A DNA stretch of 64,000 nt from contig NZ_JARANY010000006.1 of the NCBI RefSeq assembly GCF_029889885.1, forward strand, positions 51,724 through 115,723, in the 5' to 3' direction. This stretch comes from Chromohalobacter sp. 296-RDG. GTDB lineage: Bacteria; Pseudomonadota; Gammaproteobacteria; Pseudomonadales; Halomonadaceae. Under the pieces are notes generated by a model. It saw nothing but the letters and a program-made list of their open reading frames with translations, was not told where the DNA came from and ran no database searches. Below are positions 26,195 to 35,427 of this stretch, piece after piece. The position numbers were made by a program, and so were the translations under genes. Positions within the stretch are counted from its first letter, which is position 1. Each line of letters begins with the position of its first letter.

Positions 26195-26674
26195 ATGCAA
26201 CGCTTTCTGCCCAACGAAACAGCTCATGTCGCTTTCGGTGAAGCGCTAGGGCATGCCCTGAATGGTCACGGCCAAGTACACCTCGAGGGTGAGCTGGGTG
26301 CCGGCAAGACGACGCTGACGCGCGGCATCTTGCGTGCTTATGGCCACGAGGGGGCCGTCAAGAGCCCCACTTATACATTGGTAGAGCCATACATGCTGGA
26401 CGGGCGTTGTCTCTATCATTTCGATCTCTACCGATTGGGCGATCCCGAAGAGCTCGAATTCATGGGCGCACGCGATATGCTTGGTGAGGACGGCTTGAGC
26501 CTCATCGAATGGCCTTCCCGAGGCGCTGGATGGCTGCCTCGGGCCGATCTCGTGGTACGCCTGGCCCTGGAAGGCGAAGGCCGCCACGTCACGCTCGAAG
26601 GGCTTACCTCGCATGGCCAGGCCGTCACCGCCGCACTAAACGCCACTCGTCAGGACAAGGAAGACGACGCTTGA
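26195..26674 (+). CDS. tsaE: tRNA threonylcarbamoyladenosine biosynthesis ATPase TsaE
   Basis: TsaE is the ATPase that acts with TsaB and TsaD in t6A37 formation on ANN-decoding tRNAs. This 159-residue protein has the Walker A loop in EGELGAGKTTLTRGILRAYG, the SPTYTLVEPY motif and the LYHFDLYRLGDPEELEFMG segment typical of the family. The ATG at 26195 has only a weak ribosome-binding site. Its TGA overlaps the ATG of amiB (TGATG), so the two are coupled as in E. coli. Confidence 0.95.
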   Translation: MQRFLPNETAHVAFGEALGHALNGHGQVHLEGELGAGKTTLTRGILRAYGHEGAVKSPTYTLVEPYMLDGRCLYHFDLYRLGDPEELEFMGARDMLGEDGLSLIEWPSRGAGWLPRADLVVRLALEGEGRHVTLEGLTSHGQAVTAALNATRQDKEDDA

Positions 26675-28164
26675 TGCCGTTTTATGAAAAGCCCTGGCAG
26701 ACGCGATGCCATGTGAATGCCGCCCGGCATCTCATCAGCCTTGTCGTGCTGATGATGCTCGCGATATGGCATGTGGTGCCTGCGCAGGCCGCCGACGTCG
26801 ACAATATCCGTCTCTGGGCGGCGCCCGATCATGTGCGCGTGGTCTTCGATTTGTCTGACGAAGTGGAAAGCTCCGTGTTCAAGCTCGACGGTCCACGCCG
26901 ACTGGTCGTTGATTTGAAAGATACGCAACTGGCCTTCGACCCGGACGATGTCGATCCGGGAGACAGTGCGATAGATGCGTTGCGCACCGGGAGGCGCAAT
27001 GGCGATGACCTGCGTGTGGTCTTCGATCTCAATCGGAAGATAGAGCCCCACCACTTCTTGTTGCCGCCCACCGATCAGTATGGCTATCGCCTCGTGGTCG
27101 ATCTCGACTACCCGGGCGAGGGCGCGCTGGACGAGCCCGTCGATCCCATTGCGGCCATGATCCGCGACCAGGAGATGGATGCCGAGCGAGAGCTGAGGCA
27201 GGCCGAGGCCGAAGGGAGGTCGCCGAGCGCGGCGTTGGCCAAGCGCGACAGCCAGGCGAAACCTCATCCCAAGCGCGATATCATCGTGGCCGTTGATCCC
27301 GGTCACGGGGGCGAAGACCCGGGCGCGACCGGGCCGAGCGGCACACGCGAGAAGGATGTCGTATTGGCCATTGCACGCAAGGTCAAGGCACACTTTGATG
27401 CCACGCCAGGCTTCAAGGCCTTCTTGACACGCGACAGCGATTACTATGTGGGCCTTCGCAAGAGGACGTTGCTGGCACGCGAGCAGAAAGCCGATTTCTT
27501 CGTCTCGGTGCACGCTGATGCCGTCAAGAGCCGAGGGCCCACTGGCAGCTCCGTCTATGCGTTGTCCAAGAATGGGGCTACCTCGGAGAGTGCGCGGTGG
27601 CTGGCCGAGACAGAAAACCGTTCCGACCTGATTGGCGGTGTCGATGGTAATCTCGATCTATCTGACAAGGACGAGGTGCTGCGCGGTGTATTGCTCGACT
27701 TGACCATGACCGCGACGATGAATGACTCACTAAGTGTCGGCGGACAGGTGCTCGATAAACTGGGGCGTATCAATCATCTGCATCGCTCGCAAGTCGAGCA
27801 GGCGGGCTTCGTGGTGCTAAAATCACCTGATATCCCGTCATTGCTGGTCGAAACCGGGTTTATCTCCAATCCAAGCGAAGAAAAGAAGCTGCGCTCGTCG
27901 GCGTTTCAAGAGCAGGTTGCGGATGCCATCGGCGATGGCATCATCGCGCATTTTCGCCACCATCCACCGCCCAGCAGCCTGTTGGCCTGGCAGCGTGACC
28001 AAGGGCGTGGCGGTGGGCCCGGCGAATATCGCGTGCAAAAGGGCGATACCTTGTCTCAGGTGGCGGCACGTCATGATGTGACGATGTTGGCTCTCAAGCG
28101 GGCCAATGATCTTAGCGGCGATATCCTGCGCGTGGGTCAAGTGTTGAAGATACCTCATTCGTGA
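26674..28164 (+). CDS. amiB: N-acetylmuramoyl-L-alanine amidase AmiB/AmiC type
   Basis: This periplasmic amidase cuts septal peptidoglycan to separate daughter cells. The 496 residues comprise a signal peptide (LISLVVLMMLAIWHVVPAQA), an AMIN domain (about 35-140), a Ser/Asp-rich linker, the zinc amidase_3 domain (about 200-420; VAVDPGHGGEDPGA, VSVHADAVKSRG, LLVETGFISNPSEE carrying the zinc ligands and catalytic Glu) and one C-terminal LysM (YRVQKGDTLSQVAARHDV). The start at 26674 overlaps the tsaE stop. E. coli AmiB also has LysM, and position between tsaE and mutL supports the name. Confidence 0.95.
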   Translation: MPFYEKPWQTRCHVNAARHLISLVVLMMLAIWHVVPAQAADVDNIRLWAAPDHVRVVFDLSDEVESSVFKLDGPRRLVVDLKDTQLAFDPDDVDPGDSAIDALRTGRRNGDDLRVVFDLNRKIEPHHFLLPPTDQYGYRLVVDLDYPGEGALDEPVDPIAAMIRDQEMDAERELRQAEAEGRSPSAALAKRDSQAKPHPKRDIIVAVDPGHGGEDPGATGPSGTREKDVVLAIARKVKAHFDATPGFKAFLTRDSDYYVGLRKRTLLAREQKADFFVSVHADAVKSRGPTGSSVYALSKNGATSESARWLAETENRSDLIGGVDGNLDLSDKDEVLRGVLLDLTMTATMNDSLSVGGQVLDKLGRINHLHRSQVEQAGFVVLKSPDIPSLLVETGFISNPSEEKKLRSSAFQEQVADAIGDGIIAHFRHHPPPSSLLAWQRDQGRGGGPGEYRVQKGDTLSQVAARHDVTMLALKRANDLSGDILRVGQVLKIPHS

Positions 28165-28200
28165 GCGTGGACATGACGTGCCTCCTATGCGCGAGGCATA

Positions 28201-30150
28201 ATGGTGATTATGACTGAATCCCGACGCATTCATATCCTTGACCCCCGGCTCTCCAACCAGATTGCGGCCGGCGAGGTCGTCGAGCGACCGGCTTCGGTAT
28301 TGAAAGAGCTGGCCGAGAACGCCATCGATGCCGGCAGCCAGCGCATCGAAATTGATCTCGAGGCCGGCGGCGCTCGCTTGATTCGGGTGCGTGACGATGG
28401 GCGGGGCATCGCCGAGGAAGATCTACCGCTGGCGCTGTCGCGGCATGCCACCAGCAAAATCGCCTCACTGGACGATCTCGAAGGCGTGGATAGCCTCGGC
28501 TTTCGCGGCGAGGCACTGGCCTCGATCAGCTCGGTCTCGCGGCTCGAGTTGGTGTCCAATACGCAGGATGAGACGAGCGAGGGTTGGCGCGTGGTCGCCG
28601 AAGGTCGCCAGATGGAGCCCCGGGTAAGTCCTGCGCCACATCCGCGTGGTAGCTCGGTCGTGGTGCGCGACCTGTTCTTCAACACCCCTGCGCGCCGCAA
28701 GTTTCTGCGTACCGAGAAGACAGAGTTCGGCCATGTCGAAGAGACGTTTCGGCGGCTGGTGCTATCACGCTACGATATCGCCTGGGTGCTGCGCCACAAT
28801 CAGAAGGTCGTGCATCAGTTGCGAGCGGGCGATGAGCCGGCGGCGATGGAGAAGCGCGTCGGGGCGTTACTGGGTCGCAATTTCCTCGAGAATGCTTTGC
28901 ATGTGGATATCGAGGCGACTGGTTTGCGCCTGTGGGGCTGGGTCGGGCTGCCGACGCATTCCCGGGCGCAGGCGGACCAGCAGTACTTCTTCGTCAATGG
29001 CCGCGTGGTGCGTGATCGTCTGGTCGCTCATGCCGTGCGTCAGGCCTATCGCGATGTGCTGTTTCACGGTCGTCACCCGGTTTTCGTGCTCTATCTGGAG
29101 CTCGATCCGCACGTGGTCGATGTCAACGTGCATCCCACCAAGCATGAAGTCCGCTTTCGTGATGGGCGCTTGGTGCACGATTTCCTGTTTTCGAGCCTGC
29201 ACCGTGCGCTGGCCGATGTTCGTCCCAACGAGGCCGCCTCGCCAGACGCGACTACTTCGCCAGGCGCGGTCACCGCGAGCGCTGGAGCCGAAGCGCCGGC
29301 ATCGGGAGCATCGGCGGCTGCGGTCGACGAGCAGCCGCGCTGGCAACAGCAGGGCATGGCGCTCGGCGCCGATCAGGAACGTCCCGCGGCCCATCGCGTG
29401 CGCGAGTTCATGGCCGGTTACCAGGCACTGCATCCCGAGCATGAAGAACAGCTGCTGACGCCGCAGTCGCAGCGCACCGAGCCCGAGGTGCCGGCGACAC
29501 ATGAGCCCGACGTCCAGGCGCGGGTGATGCCCGAGGCCGATGCGACCCAAGCACCGCCATTGGGGTATGCGGTGGCGCAGTTGCATGGTGTCTATATCCT
29601 CTCGCAGACTGCACGTGGACTGGTCGTGGTCGACATGCATGCCGCGCACGAGCGCATTACCTACGAGCGCATGAAGCAACAAGTGCATGGTGATGGGCAG
29701 GCCCTGGGGCAGTTGCAGACACAGCCGCTGCTGGTGCCGATATCGCTGGCGGTCAGCACGCGCGAGGTGGAAACCGCCGAGCGCGAGCATGAGACGTTCG
29801 AGCGCCTGGGCGTGGAGCTGGACGTCGCCGGCCCGGAAACACTCCTCGTGCGCCGGGTGCCTGTGCTGCTCGACGATGCCGATGTCGAATCGCTGATTCA
29901 TGGCATGCTGGGTGATCTTGAGCGTTTCGGGCAGTCGGACAGAGTCGAAGCGCATATCAATGAATTGCTTGCTAGCATGTCTTGCCATGGCAGCGTGCGG
30001 GCCAATCGCCGGCTGACAGTGCCCGAGATGAATGCCTTGCTACGCGACATGGAACGTACTGAGCGTAGCGGGCAGTGCAATCATGGGCGACCGACCTGGA
30101 CCGAGATGTCGATGCACGAGCTCGATAAGCTCTTCCTTCGTGGCCAGTAA
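28201..30150 (+). CDS. mutL: DNA mismatch repair protein MutL
   Basis: MutL links MutS mismatch recognition to strand cleavage. The 649-residue product has a GHKL ATPase N-terminal half ([48 protein letters not shown]) and a C-terminal dimerisation domain ([25 protein letters not shown]), separated by an Ala/Pro/Glu-rich linker (about 345-440). ATGs at 28201 and 28210 are both possible; GAGG spacing favours 28201. I do not see the metal-binding DQHA(x)2E(x)4E endonuclease motif intact (it reads [12 protein letters not shown]), in keeping with MutH-type gammaproteobacteria or a degenerate site. Confidence 0.95.
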   Translation: MVIMTESRRIHILDPRLSNQIAAGEVVERPASVLKELAENAIDAGSQRIEIDLEAGGARLIRVRDDGRGIAEEDLPLALSRHATSKIASLDDLEGVDSLGFRGEALASISSVSRLELVSNTQDETSEGWRVVAEGRQMEPRVSPAPHPRGSSVVVRDLFFNTPARRKFLRTEKTEFGHVEETFRRLVLSRYDIAWVLRHNQKVVHQLRAGDEPAAMEKRVGALLGRNFLENALHVDIEATGLRLWGWVGLPTHSRAQADQQYFFVNGRVVRDRLVAHAVRQAYRDVLFHGRHPVFVLYLELDPHVVDVNVHPTKHEVRFRDGRLVHDFLFSSLHRALADVRPNEAASPDATTSPGAVTASAGAEAPASGASAAAVDEQPRWQQQGMALGADQERPAAHRVREFMAGYQALHPEHEEQLLTPQSQRTEPEVPATHEPDVQARVMPEADATQAPPLGYAVAQLHGVYILSQTARGLVVVDMHAAHERITYERMKQQVHGDGQALGQLQTQPLLVPISLAVSTREVETAEREHETFERLGVELDVAGPETLLVRRVPVLLDDADVESLIHGMLGDLERFGQSDRVEAHINELLASMSCHGSVRANRRLTVPEMNALLRDMERTERSGQCNHGRPTWTEMSMHELDKLFLRGQ

Positions 30151-30179
30151 GTGGTCATTGACCGTTTTCAGGATTTTCG

Positions 30180-31118
30180 ATGAACGATACGCGGCCACTG
30201 GCCATCCTCTTGATGGGCCCGACGGCGGCCGGCAAGACCGATTCGGCCATCGCCTTGCGCGAGCGCCTGGGTGGCGAACTGATCAGTGTCGACTCGGCGA
30301 TGATCTATCGCGGCATGGACATCGGTACCGCGAAACCTTCGGCGGAGGAGTTGGAGCGTGCACCGCATCGTCTGATCGACATTCGCGATCCCGCCGACAC
30401 GTACTCCGCCGCTGAATTCCGCGAGGACGCCTTGGCTGAAATGCGCGACATCTCGTCGCAGGGGCGTATACCCATCCTCGTGGGTGGCACCATGATGTAC
30501 ATCAAGCGTTTGATCGATGGCGTAGCGGAACTGCCTGCTCGCGACGTTGCGTTGCGTGATGAGCTGGCCCTGCGTGCCGAGCGCGAAGGGCTGGAGGTGC
30601 TGCATGCAGAGCTCGCGCAGGTCGACCCGATTGCCGCAAGCGCTATCCACCCGCACAACCGGCAGCGCCTGTTGCGGGCGCTAGAGGTATATCGCCTCAC
30701 CGGTCGGGCACTAGGCGAACTCTGGGCCGAGCAGCCCCGTGAAACCTTTCCCTGGCGTCTCGTGTCCATAGCGCTGGCGCCTACCGAACGCCGGGTGCTG
30801 CATGAACGTATCGCGCAGCGCTTCGAAGGCATGTTGGCGGGAGGTTTCCGCGAGGAAGTCGCCGCTCTCAGGGCGCGTGGCGATTTGCATCGCGGGTTCC
30901 CCGCAATTCGCTGTGTCGGCTACCGTCAGATGTGGGAGCATCTGGATGGTGAGACCGATGAGATCACGATGCGCGAACGAGGCATGGCAGCGACGCGGCA
31001 ACTCGCCAAGCGCCAGTTGACCTGGCTGCGCAATTGGCAGGGCGTGCGGTGGGTCGATAGCGAGTCAAGCGATATTCACGAGCAGGTATTGAAAATCGTG
31101 CGCGGAAGCGGCACTTAG
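30180..31118 (+). CDS. miaA: tRNA dimethylallyltransferase MiaA
   Basis: MiaA adds a dimethylallyl group to A37 of tRNAs reading UNN codons. The 312-residue protein has the P-loop LMGPTAAGKTDSAI, the substrate motif SVDSAMIYRGMDIGTAKPS, and LVGGTMMYIKRLIDG. The C-terminal region has the GFPAIRCVGYRQMWEHL segment that contacts tRNA. It lies between mutL and hfq as in E. coli. The promoters for hfq are usually inside miaA; I could not place them with confidence here. Confidence 0.96.
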   Translation: MNDTRPLAILLMGPTAAGKTDSAIALRERLGGELISVDSAMIYRGMDIGTAKPSAEELERAPHRLIDIRDPADTYSAAEFREDALAEMRDISSQGRIPILVGGTMMYIKRLIDGVAELPARDVALRDELALRAEREGLEVLHAELAQVDPIAASAIHPHNRQRLLRALEVYRLTGRALGELWAEQPRETFPWRLVSIALAPTERRVLHERIAQRFEGMLAGGFREEVAALRARGDLHRGFPAIRCVGYRQMWEHLDGETDEITMRERGMAATRQLAKRQLTWLRNWQGVRWVDSESSDIHEQVLKIVRGSGT

Positions 31119-31242
31119 CGTAAGATGACCGGTCACGACAACGCCTGGCGAGTAGCGCCGCGAACGGCGGTGGCAACGCGAATGGCGGCTGTGACCCTTC
31201 GAAAACGACCATAAACCACAGCGAGAAGTTAGGGAGAGCAAA

Positions 31243-31494
31243 ATGTCCAAAGGACAGTCCCTTCAAGATCCGTACTTGAACATTCTGCGCAAGGAGCGCA
31301 TTCCGGTCTCCATCTTTTTGGTGAACGGTATTAAATTGCAGGGGCAGGTCGAGTCTTTCGATCAATTCGTCATCCTGCTGCGCAATACCGTCAGCCAGAT
31401 GGTGTACAAGCACGCCATTTCCACTGTCGTGCCATCCCGCAGCGTGCGTCTTCCCGTCCAGGATCCGAATGCTCCGGCGGAAGAAGACGTTTGA
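31243..31494 (+). CDS. hfq: RNA-binding protein Hfq
   Basis: Hfq forms a hexameric ring that pairs small RNAs with messengers. The 83-residue protein starts [20 protein letters not shown] and has both Sm motifs, including [18 protein letters not shown] and the [10 protein letters not shown] signature. The acidic C-terminal tail is short, about ten residues beyond the Sm core, as in Pseudomonas rather than the long tail of E. coli. GGGAGA precedes the ATG. hflX starts 14 bases downstream. Confidence 0.98.
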   Translation: MSKGQSLQDPYLNILRKERIPVSIFLVNGIKLQGQVESFDQFVILLRNTVSQMVYKHAISTVVPSRSVRLPVQDPNAPAEEDV

Positions 31495-31508
31495 TCGAGA
31501 GGCGCTGA

Positions 31509-32828
31509 TTGTTTTTCGAACGTCCCGACGCCGGTGAAACGGCGGTTCTCGTCCATGTGGATTTCCACGACGAACAGGAGCGTGAAGACCCGGGAGAATT
31601 CCTGGAGCTGGTGCGTTCCTCGGGTGTGACACCGGCGACCCTCATCGAGGGTAGCCGGCGTCGCCCCGATCCCAAGACATTTATCGGCAGCGGCAAGCTG
31701 GAGGAGATTCGCGAGATACGCGAACTGCACGGCGCCGAAGTCGTCATGTTCAACCATGCCTTGTCGCCTTCGCAGGAGCGCAATCTGGAGCGCGCCCTGA
31801 AAAGTCGCGTGCTGGATCGCATAGGTTTGATTCTGGATATATTCGCGCAACGCGCGCGTACGCATGAAGGTAAGCTTCAGGTCGAGTTGGCACAGCTGGA
31901 GTACATGTCGACGCGCCTGGTGCGTGGCTGGACCCACCTGGAGCGCCAGAGGGGCGGGATCGGATTGCGCGGCCCGGGGGAAACGCAGCTCGAGACCGAC
32001 CGCCGCTTGTTGGGTGGGCGTATCAAGGCGATTCACAAGCGGTTGGAGAAAGTTCGCACACAGCGCGATCAGAATCGCCGTGCGCGGGCGCGTGCTGAGA
32101 TCCCCAGCGTTTCCCTGGTGGGTTATACCAATGCCGGCAAGTCGACGCTTTTCAATGGCTTGACCCAGTCAGATGTGTACGCCGCCGACCAGCTTTTCGC
32201 CACGCTCGACCCGACGCTGCGTCGTATCGATGTAGAAGATGTCGGGCCGGTGGTCATGGCTGATACCGTGGGTTTCATCCGCCATCTGCCGCACAAGCTT
32301 GTGGAGGCATTCCGTGCCACCTTGCAAGAAGCGACAGAAGCCTCGTTGTTGGTACATATCATCGATGCGGCTGATCCGGATCGCGATTTCAACGCGGCGC
32401 AGGTCGATGAAGTGCTCGAAGAAATCGGGGCCTCCGAGGTGCCGCAGCTGCTGGTCATGAACAAGATCGACATATTGGACAGCGCCCCACGTCTTGAGCG
32501 TGACGGACACGGGCGTCCGCAGATCGTGTGGCTATCGGCGCGTGATGCACGTGGCTTTGAGTTGCTGCATCAAGCACTCGGCGAGCTGCTGGCTGGAGAG
32601 CTACTCGAGACGAGTCTGACGCTGGAGCCCGATCAGGGAAGATTGCGGGCATCGCTGCATGCGTTGAATGCCGTGCAGCAAGAACAATTTGACGAGCAGG
32701 GCCGAATCCTGCTGGATATCCGTCTGCCCAGACGCGATTTCTTTCAGTTGATGGCCCGTCTCGGCGAGAAGGCAGCACATTATTTGCCGCCGGGAGTCCT
32801 CGATCGCCCGGAATGGGAGCGCCATTGA
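31509..32828 (+). CDS. hflX: Ribosome-associated GTPase HflX
   Basis: HflX splits stalled ribosomes after heat or other stress. The 439-residue product has the N-terminal HflX domain (FIGSGKLEEIREIRELHGAE), a glycine-rich linker motif (GIGLRGPGETQLE), and the GTPase domain (GYTNAGKSTLFNGLT for G1, ADTVGFI for G3, VMNKID for G4). A TTG start at 31509 is chosen: it gives the conserved N-terminus MFFERPDAGE, equivalent to MFDRYDAGE of E. coli, and GAGAGG lies just upstream. There is no ATG at the matching position. Confidence 0.95.
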   Translation: MFFERPDAGETAVLVHVDFHDEQEREDPGEFLELVRSSGVTPATLIEGSRRRPDPKTFIGSGKLEEIREIRELHGAEVVMFNHALSPSQERNLERALKSRVLDRIGLILDIFAQRARTHEGKLQVELAQLEYMSTRLVRGWTHLERQRGGIGLRGPGETQLETDRRLLGGRIKAIHKRLEKVRTQRDQNRRARARAEIPSVSLVGYTNAGKSTLFNGLTQSDVYAADQLFATLDPTLRRIDVEDVGPVVMADTVGFIRHLPHKLVEAFRATLQEATEASLLVHIIDAADPDRDFNAAQVDEVLEEIGASEVPQLLVMNKIDILDSAPRLERDGHGRPQIVWLSARDARGFELLHQALGELLAGELLETSLTLEPDQGRLRASLHALNAVQQEQFDEQGRILLDIRLPRRDFFQLMARLGEKAAHYLPPGVLDRPEWERH

Positions 32829-32889
32829 CAGTGCCCGTCACTGGTGTCCCTGGCGAGATGCATCGCAATCAATGCAGTGGAGAAAACGT

Positions 32890-34263
32890 ATGGCTTGGAA
32901 CGAGCCTGGTGGTGGAAATCAGCAGGACCCGTGGAGCGGCGGCGGTGGCCGTCGCGGCAGCGGTAACGGTGGGGGCAATGGTGGTAACAACCAAGGTCCA
33001 CCGGATCTCGACGAGGTGCTGAAGAAGTTTCAGGACAAGCTTAGGCGCTTGATGGGTAAGCGCGGCAAGCGTGGCAGCGATGGCAACAACGGTGGATCGG
33101 GCGGCAAGGGGAATCCCTTCATACTGCCGGGTGTGCTGGTGATCATCGTATTGGTCATCTGGGCCGGGTCCGGCTTCTATGTGATCGATCAGTCTGAACG
33201 CGGTGTGGTGCTGCGCTTCGGCAAGTATCACGATACGGTGAATCCCGGTCTGCACTGGAGCCCGACTTTCGTCGATCAAGTGACGAGGGTGAACGTTACT
33301 GAGGTGCGTTCGTTCCGGCAGGATGCCTCGATGCTGACGAGCGACACCAATATCGTGACGGTGCGTCTCTCCGCTCAGTATCAGGTCGCCAATCCTCGCG
33401 ATTATGTTCTGAACGTGCGTGATCCCGAACAGAGTCTGCACAACGCGCTCGACTCTACGTTGCGTCATGTCGTGGGTGCGAGTGGCATGCAGAACGTATT
33501 GACCAGTACCACTGAGGTCAAAGAAGTCAAACAGATTGATGAAGACGGTCAGGTGCCGGATATGCCGGAAACCGTGGAGGATCCCAGCGAATTGCCGGTG
33601 GTCACCATGACGCCGCCGGTCCCGGATTCGTTGCTCAGTGGTCGTGAGGAGCTTGGTCCCGAGGTTGCCAAGCGGCTTCAGGAATCGCTGGATGCCTATG
33701 GGCTAGGGTTACGTTTGCAGACCGTCAACTTGGAAAGCACTCAGGCACCGGAGCAGGTTCAAGATGCCGTGGATGACGTGATTCGCTCACGAGAAGATCG
33801 CCAGCGCTTGATCAACGAAGCTCGGGCCTACGAGAACGCTCTGCAGCCCCGCACCGAAGGGGAAGCGCAGCGCTTTATCGAGGAAGCCACTGGTTATCGT
33901 AATACCGTGGTATCGGATGCCGAAGGTGAGACCAGCCGCTTCCTGGCCGTATTGGGCGAATACCAGCAGGCGCCGGACGTGACACGTCAACGTCTCTACC
34001 TGGATACGGTGAGCGAGGTGTTGGGTAACAACCGCAAGGCATTGATCGATGTTGGTTCTCAGAACAACTCGATGATTTATCTACCGCTCGATCAGCTGGG
34101 TAAGCCTCGCGCCGACGGTAGTGGTAGCGGTAGCGACGCTGACTCGCCAGATATACGTGAACTTGAGTCGGTCTCCCAGCAGGTTCAAAACGAACCACTT
34201 TCTGGTAGCGACAATAGCAGTGGTCAGCGCCAGTCGAGCGGAATTTCGCGGGAGGGTCGTTAA
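32890..34263 (+). CDS. hflK: FtsH-associated SPFH protein HflK
   Basis: HflK and HflC form a large inner-membrane complex that encloses and regulates the FtsH protease. HflK here has 457 residues: a Gly/Asn-rich cytoplasmic head (GGGGRRGSGNGGGNGGNN), one membrane helix (PGVLVIIVLVIWAGSGFYVI), an SPFH domain starting QSERGVVLRFGKYHDTVNPG, and a long coiled-coil region followed by a Ser/Gly-rich tail. The start at 32890 (MAWNEPGG) has GGAGA upstream. About 60 residues in the SPFH region, around TSTTEVKEVKQIDEDGQVPD, form an acidic insertion compared with what I recall of E. coli HflK. Confidence 0.95.
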   Translation: MAWNEPGGGNQQDPWSGGGGRRGSGNGGGNGGNNQGPPDLDEVLKKFQDKLRRLMGKRGKRGSDGNNGGSGGKGNPFILPGVLVIIVLVIWAGSGFYVIDQSERGVVLRFGKYHDTVNPGLHWSPTFVDQVTRVNVTEVRSFRQDASMLTSDTNIVTVRLSAQYQVANPRDYVLNVRDPEQSLHNALDSTLRHVVGASGMQNVLTSTTEVKEVKQIDEDGQVPDMPETVEDPSELPVVTMTPPVPDSLLSGREELGPEVAKRLQESLDAYGLGLRLQTVNLESTQAPEQVQDAVDDVIRSREDRQRLINEARAYENALQPRTEGEAQRFIEEATGYRNTVVSDAEGETSRFLAVLGEYQQAPDVTRQRLYLDTVSEVLGNNRKALIDVGSQNNSMIYLPLDQLGKPRADGSGSGSDADSPDIRELESVSQQVQNEPLSGSDNSSGQRQSSGISREGR

Positions 34264-34265
34264 TC

Positions 34266-35159
34266 ATGGTCAACAATCGTGCCTTGGGTATCGTCGCATT
34301 GCTGGCCGTAGGAGCCTGGATCGCCAGTTCCAGCCTGTATGTGGTGACGGAGAAACAGCGTGCCATCAAGTTACGCTTCGGTGAGGTAGTACAGGCCGAT
34401 ATCGAACCTGGCCTGCATGTGAAGTGGCCGGTGCTCAACACCGTGCGCTTCTTCGATGCGCGCGTGCAGATGCTGGAAAGCACCGAAAGTCGCTTCCTGA
34501 CAGCACGTCGCAATGCCTTGATCGTCGACTCCTACGTCAAGTGGCAGGTCGTCGATCCCAGCCTGTATTATCAGTCCACACGAGGTGAGGTATCGCGTGC
34601 CGAGGACCTCATTGCACCGCGCGTCGATGAAAGCTTGCGCAATGCCTTCGGTAGCCGCGAAGTGGACAAGATCATCAGCGAAGAACGCAACGAGATGCTC
34701 GAAGAGCCTCAGCAGAAGTTGGATAAACGACTGCGCGAGGAAGTGGGTATCTCGATATTGGATGTTCGCCTCAAGCGTGTCGAATTGCCTCAGGAAGTGC
34801 AGCAGGCAGTTTTCCAACGCATGCGCACCGAGCGTAATGCCGAAGCGCGTCAGTATCGTGCCCAGGGGCAGGAGCAGGCTGAGCGTATTCGCGCCCGCGC
34901 CGATCGTGAGCGTAAGGTGACGCTAGCTAACGCTCGCCAGAAGGCCGAGACACTGCGTGGTGAAGGCGATGCCAAGGCGGCAGAGATCTACGCCAATGCT
35001 TATCAGCAGGATGAAGACTTCTTTGAATTCTATCGTTCCCTGCAGGCGTATCGGAACAGCTTCGACAAGGGCGACGATATGTTGTTGTTGAGTCCGGATA
35101 GCGAGTTCTTCCGTTATTTCCGGTCGCCGAACGGCGAGGCGAGTAGCAACGGCGAATAA
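34266..35159 (+). CDS. hflC: FtsH-associated SPFH protein HflC
   Basis: HflC is the partner of HflK in the FtsH cage. The 297-residue protein has an N-terminal membrane helix (LGIVALLAVGAWIASSSLYV), the SPFH domain (VVTEKQRAIKLRFGEVVQAD, ARRNALIVDSYVKWQVVDPS), and a C-terminal coiled coil rich in Arg and Glu (RAQGQEQAERIRARADRERK). It starts two bases after the hflK stop. The small yjeT-like gene that follows hflC in E. coli is not present; instead there is a repeat and a terminator. Confidence 0.96.
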   Translation: MVNNRALGIVALLAVGAWIASSSLYVVTEKQRAIKLRFGEVVQADIEPGLHVKWPVLNTVRFFDARVQMLESTESRFLTARRNALIVDSYVKWQVVDPSLYYQSTRGEVSRAEDLIAPRVDESLRNAFGSREVDKIISEERNEMLEEPQQKLDKRLREEVGISILDVRLKRVELPQEVQQAVFQRMRTERNAEARQYRAQGQEQAERIRARADRERKVTLANARQKAETLRGEGDAKAAEIYANAYQQDEDFFEFYRSLQAYRNSFDKGDDMLLLSPDSEFFRYFRSPNGEASSNGE

Positions 35160-35192
35160 GTCACGATCTGGCCTCCGGGGGAACTGCTGTTC

Positions 35193-35237
35193 GGGGTACA
35201 TCCGTCCGGGGTACATCCGTCCGGGGTACATCCGGAG
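35193..35237 (+). repeat. Three tandem 15-base repeats inside an inverted repeat, hflC 3' flank
   Basis: GGGGTACATCCGTCC is repeated three times (35193, 35208, 35223; the last ends GGAGG). The array is bounded by GGCCTCCGG near 35170 and CCGGAGGCC ending near 35240, which can pair as a nine-base stem. Confidence 0.85.
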
Positions 35238-35260
35238 GCCAAACGTGATAGACTCTTGAC

Positions 35261-35284
35261 ACCGGGCGTTGCCCGGTTTTTTTG
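35261..35284 (+). terminator. Intrinsic terminator of the hfl operon
   Basis: The stem CCGGGC/GCCCGG with a three-base loop is followed by seven T's, downstream of hflC and ahead of hisZ. Confidence 0.88.
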
Positions 35285-35427
35285 TGGCCTGTCAGCGGAT
35301 ATGGATGCCTCTACGGCAATTCGCGACGGGTTCGGTATGCGACTCCGACATGACGTGTCAGCGTTCGTGTCGTCTCGCCCTCAGCCGACGATGCCAATAC
35401 GCCACTCATTTCTGGCAGGACCGAAAA

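Noticed and set aside
28867..29988. Open frame of 373 codons opposite mutL
   Set aside because: Shadow of mutL, no domains, no ribosome-binding site.
35193..35237. Three short direct repeats as a CRISPR array
   Set aside because: The 15-base units are contiguous, with no spacers and no cas genes.
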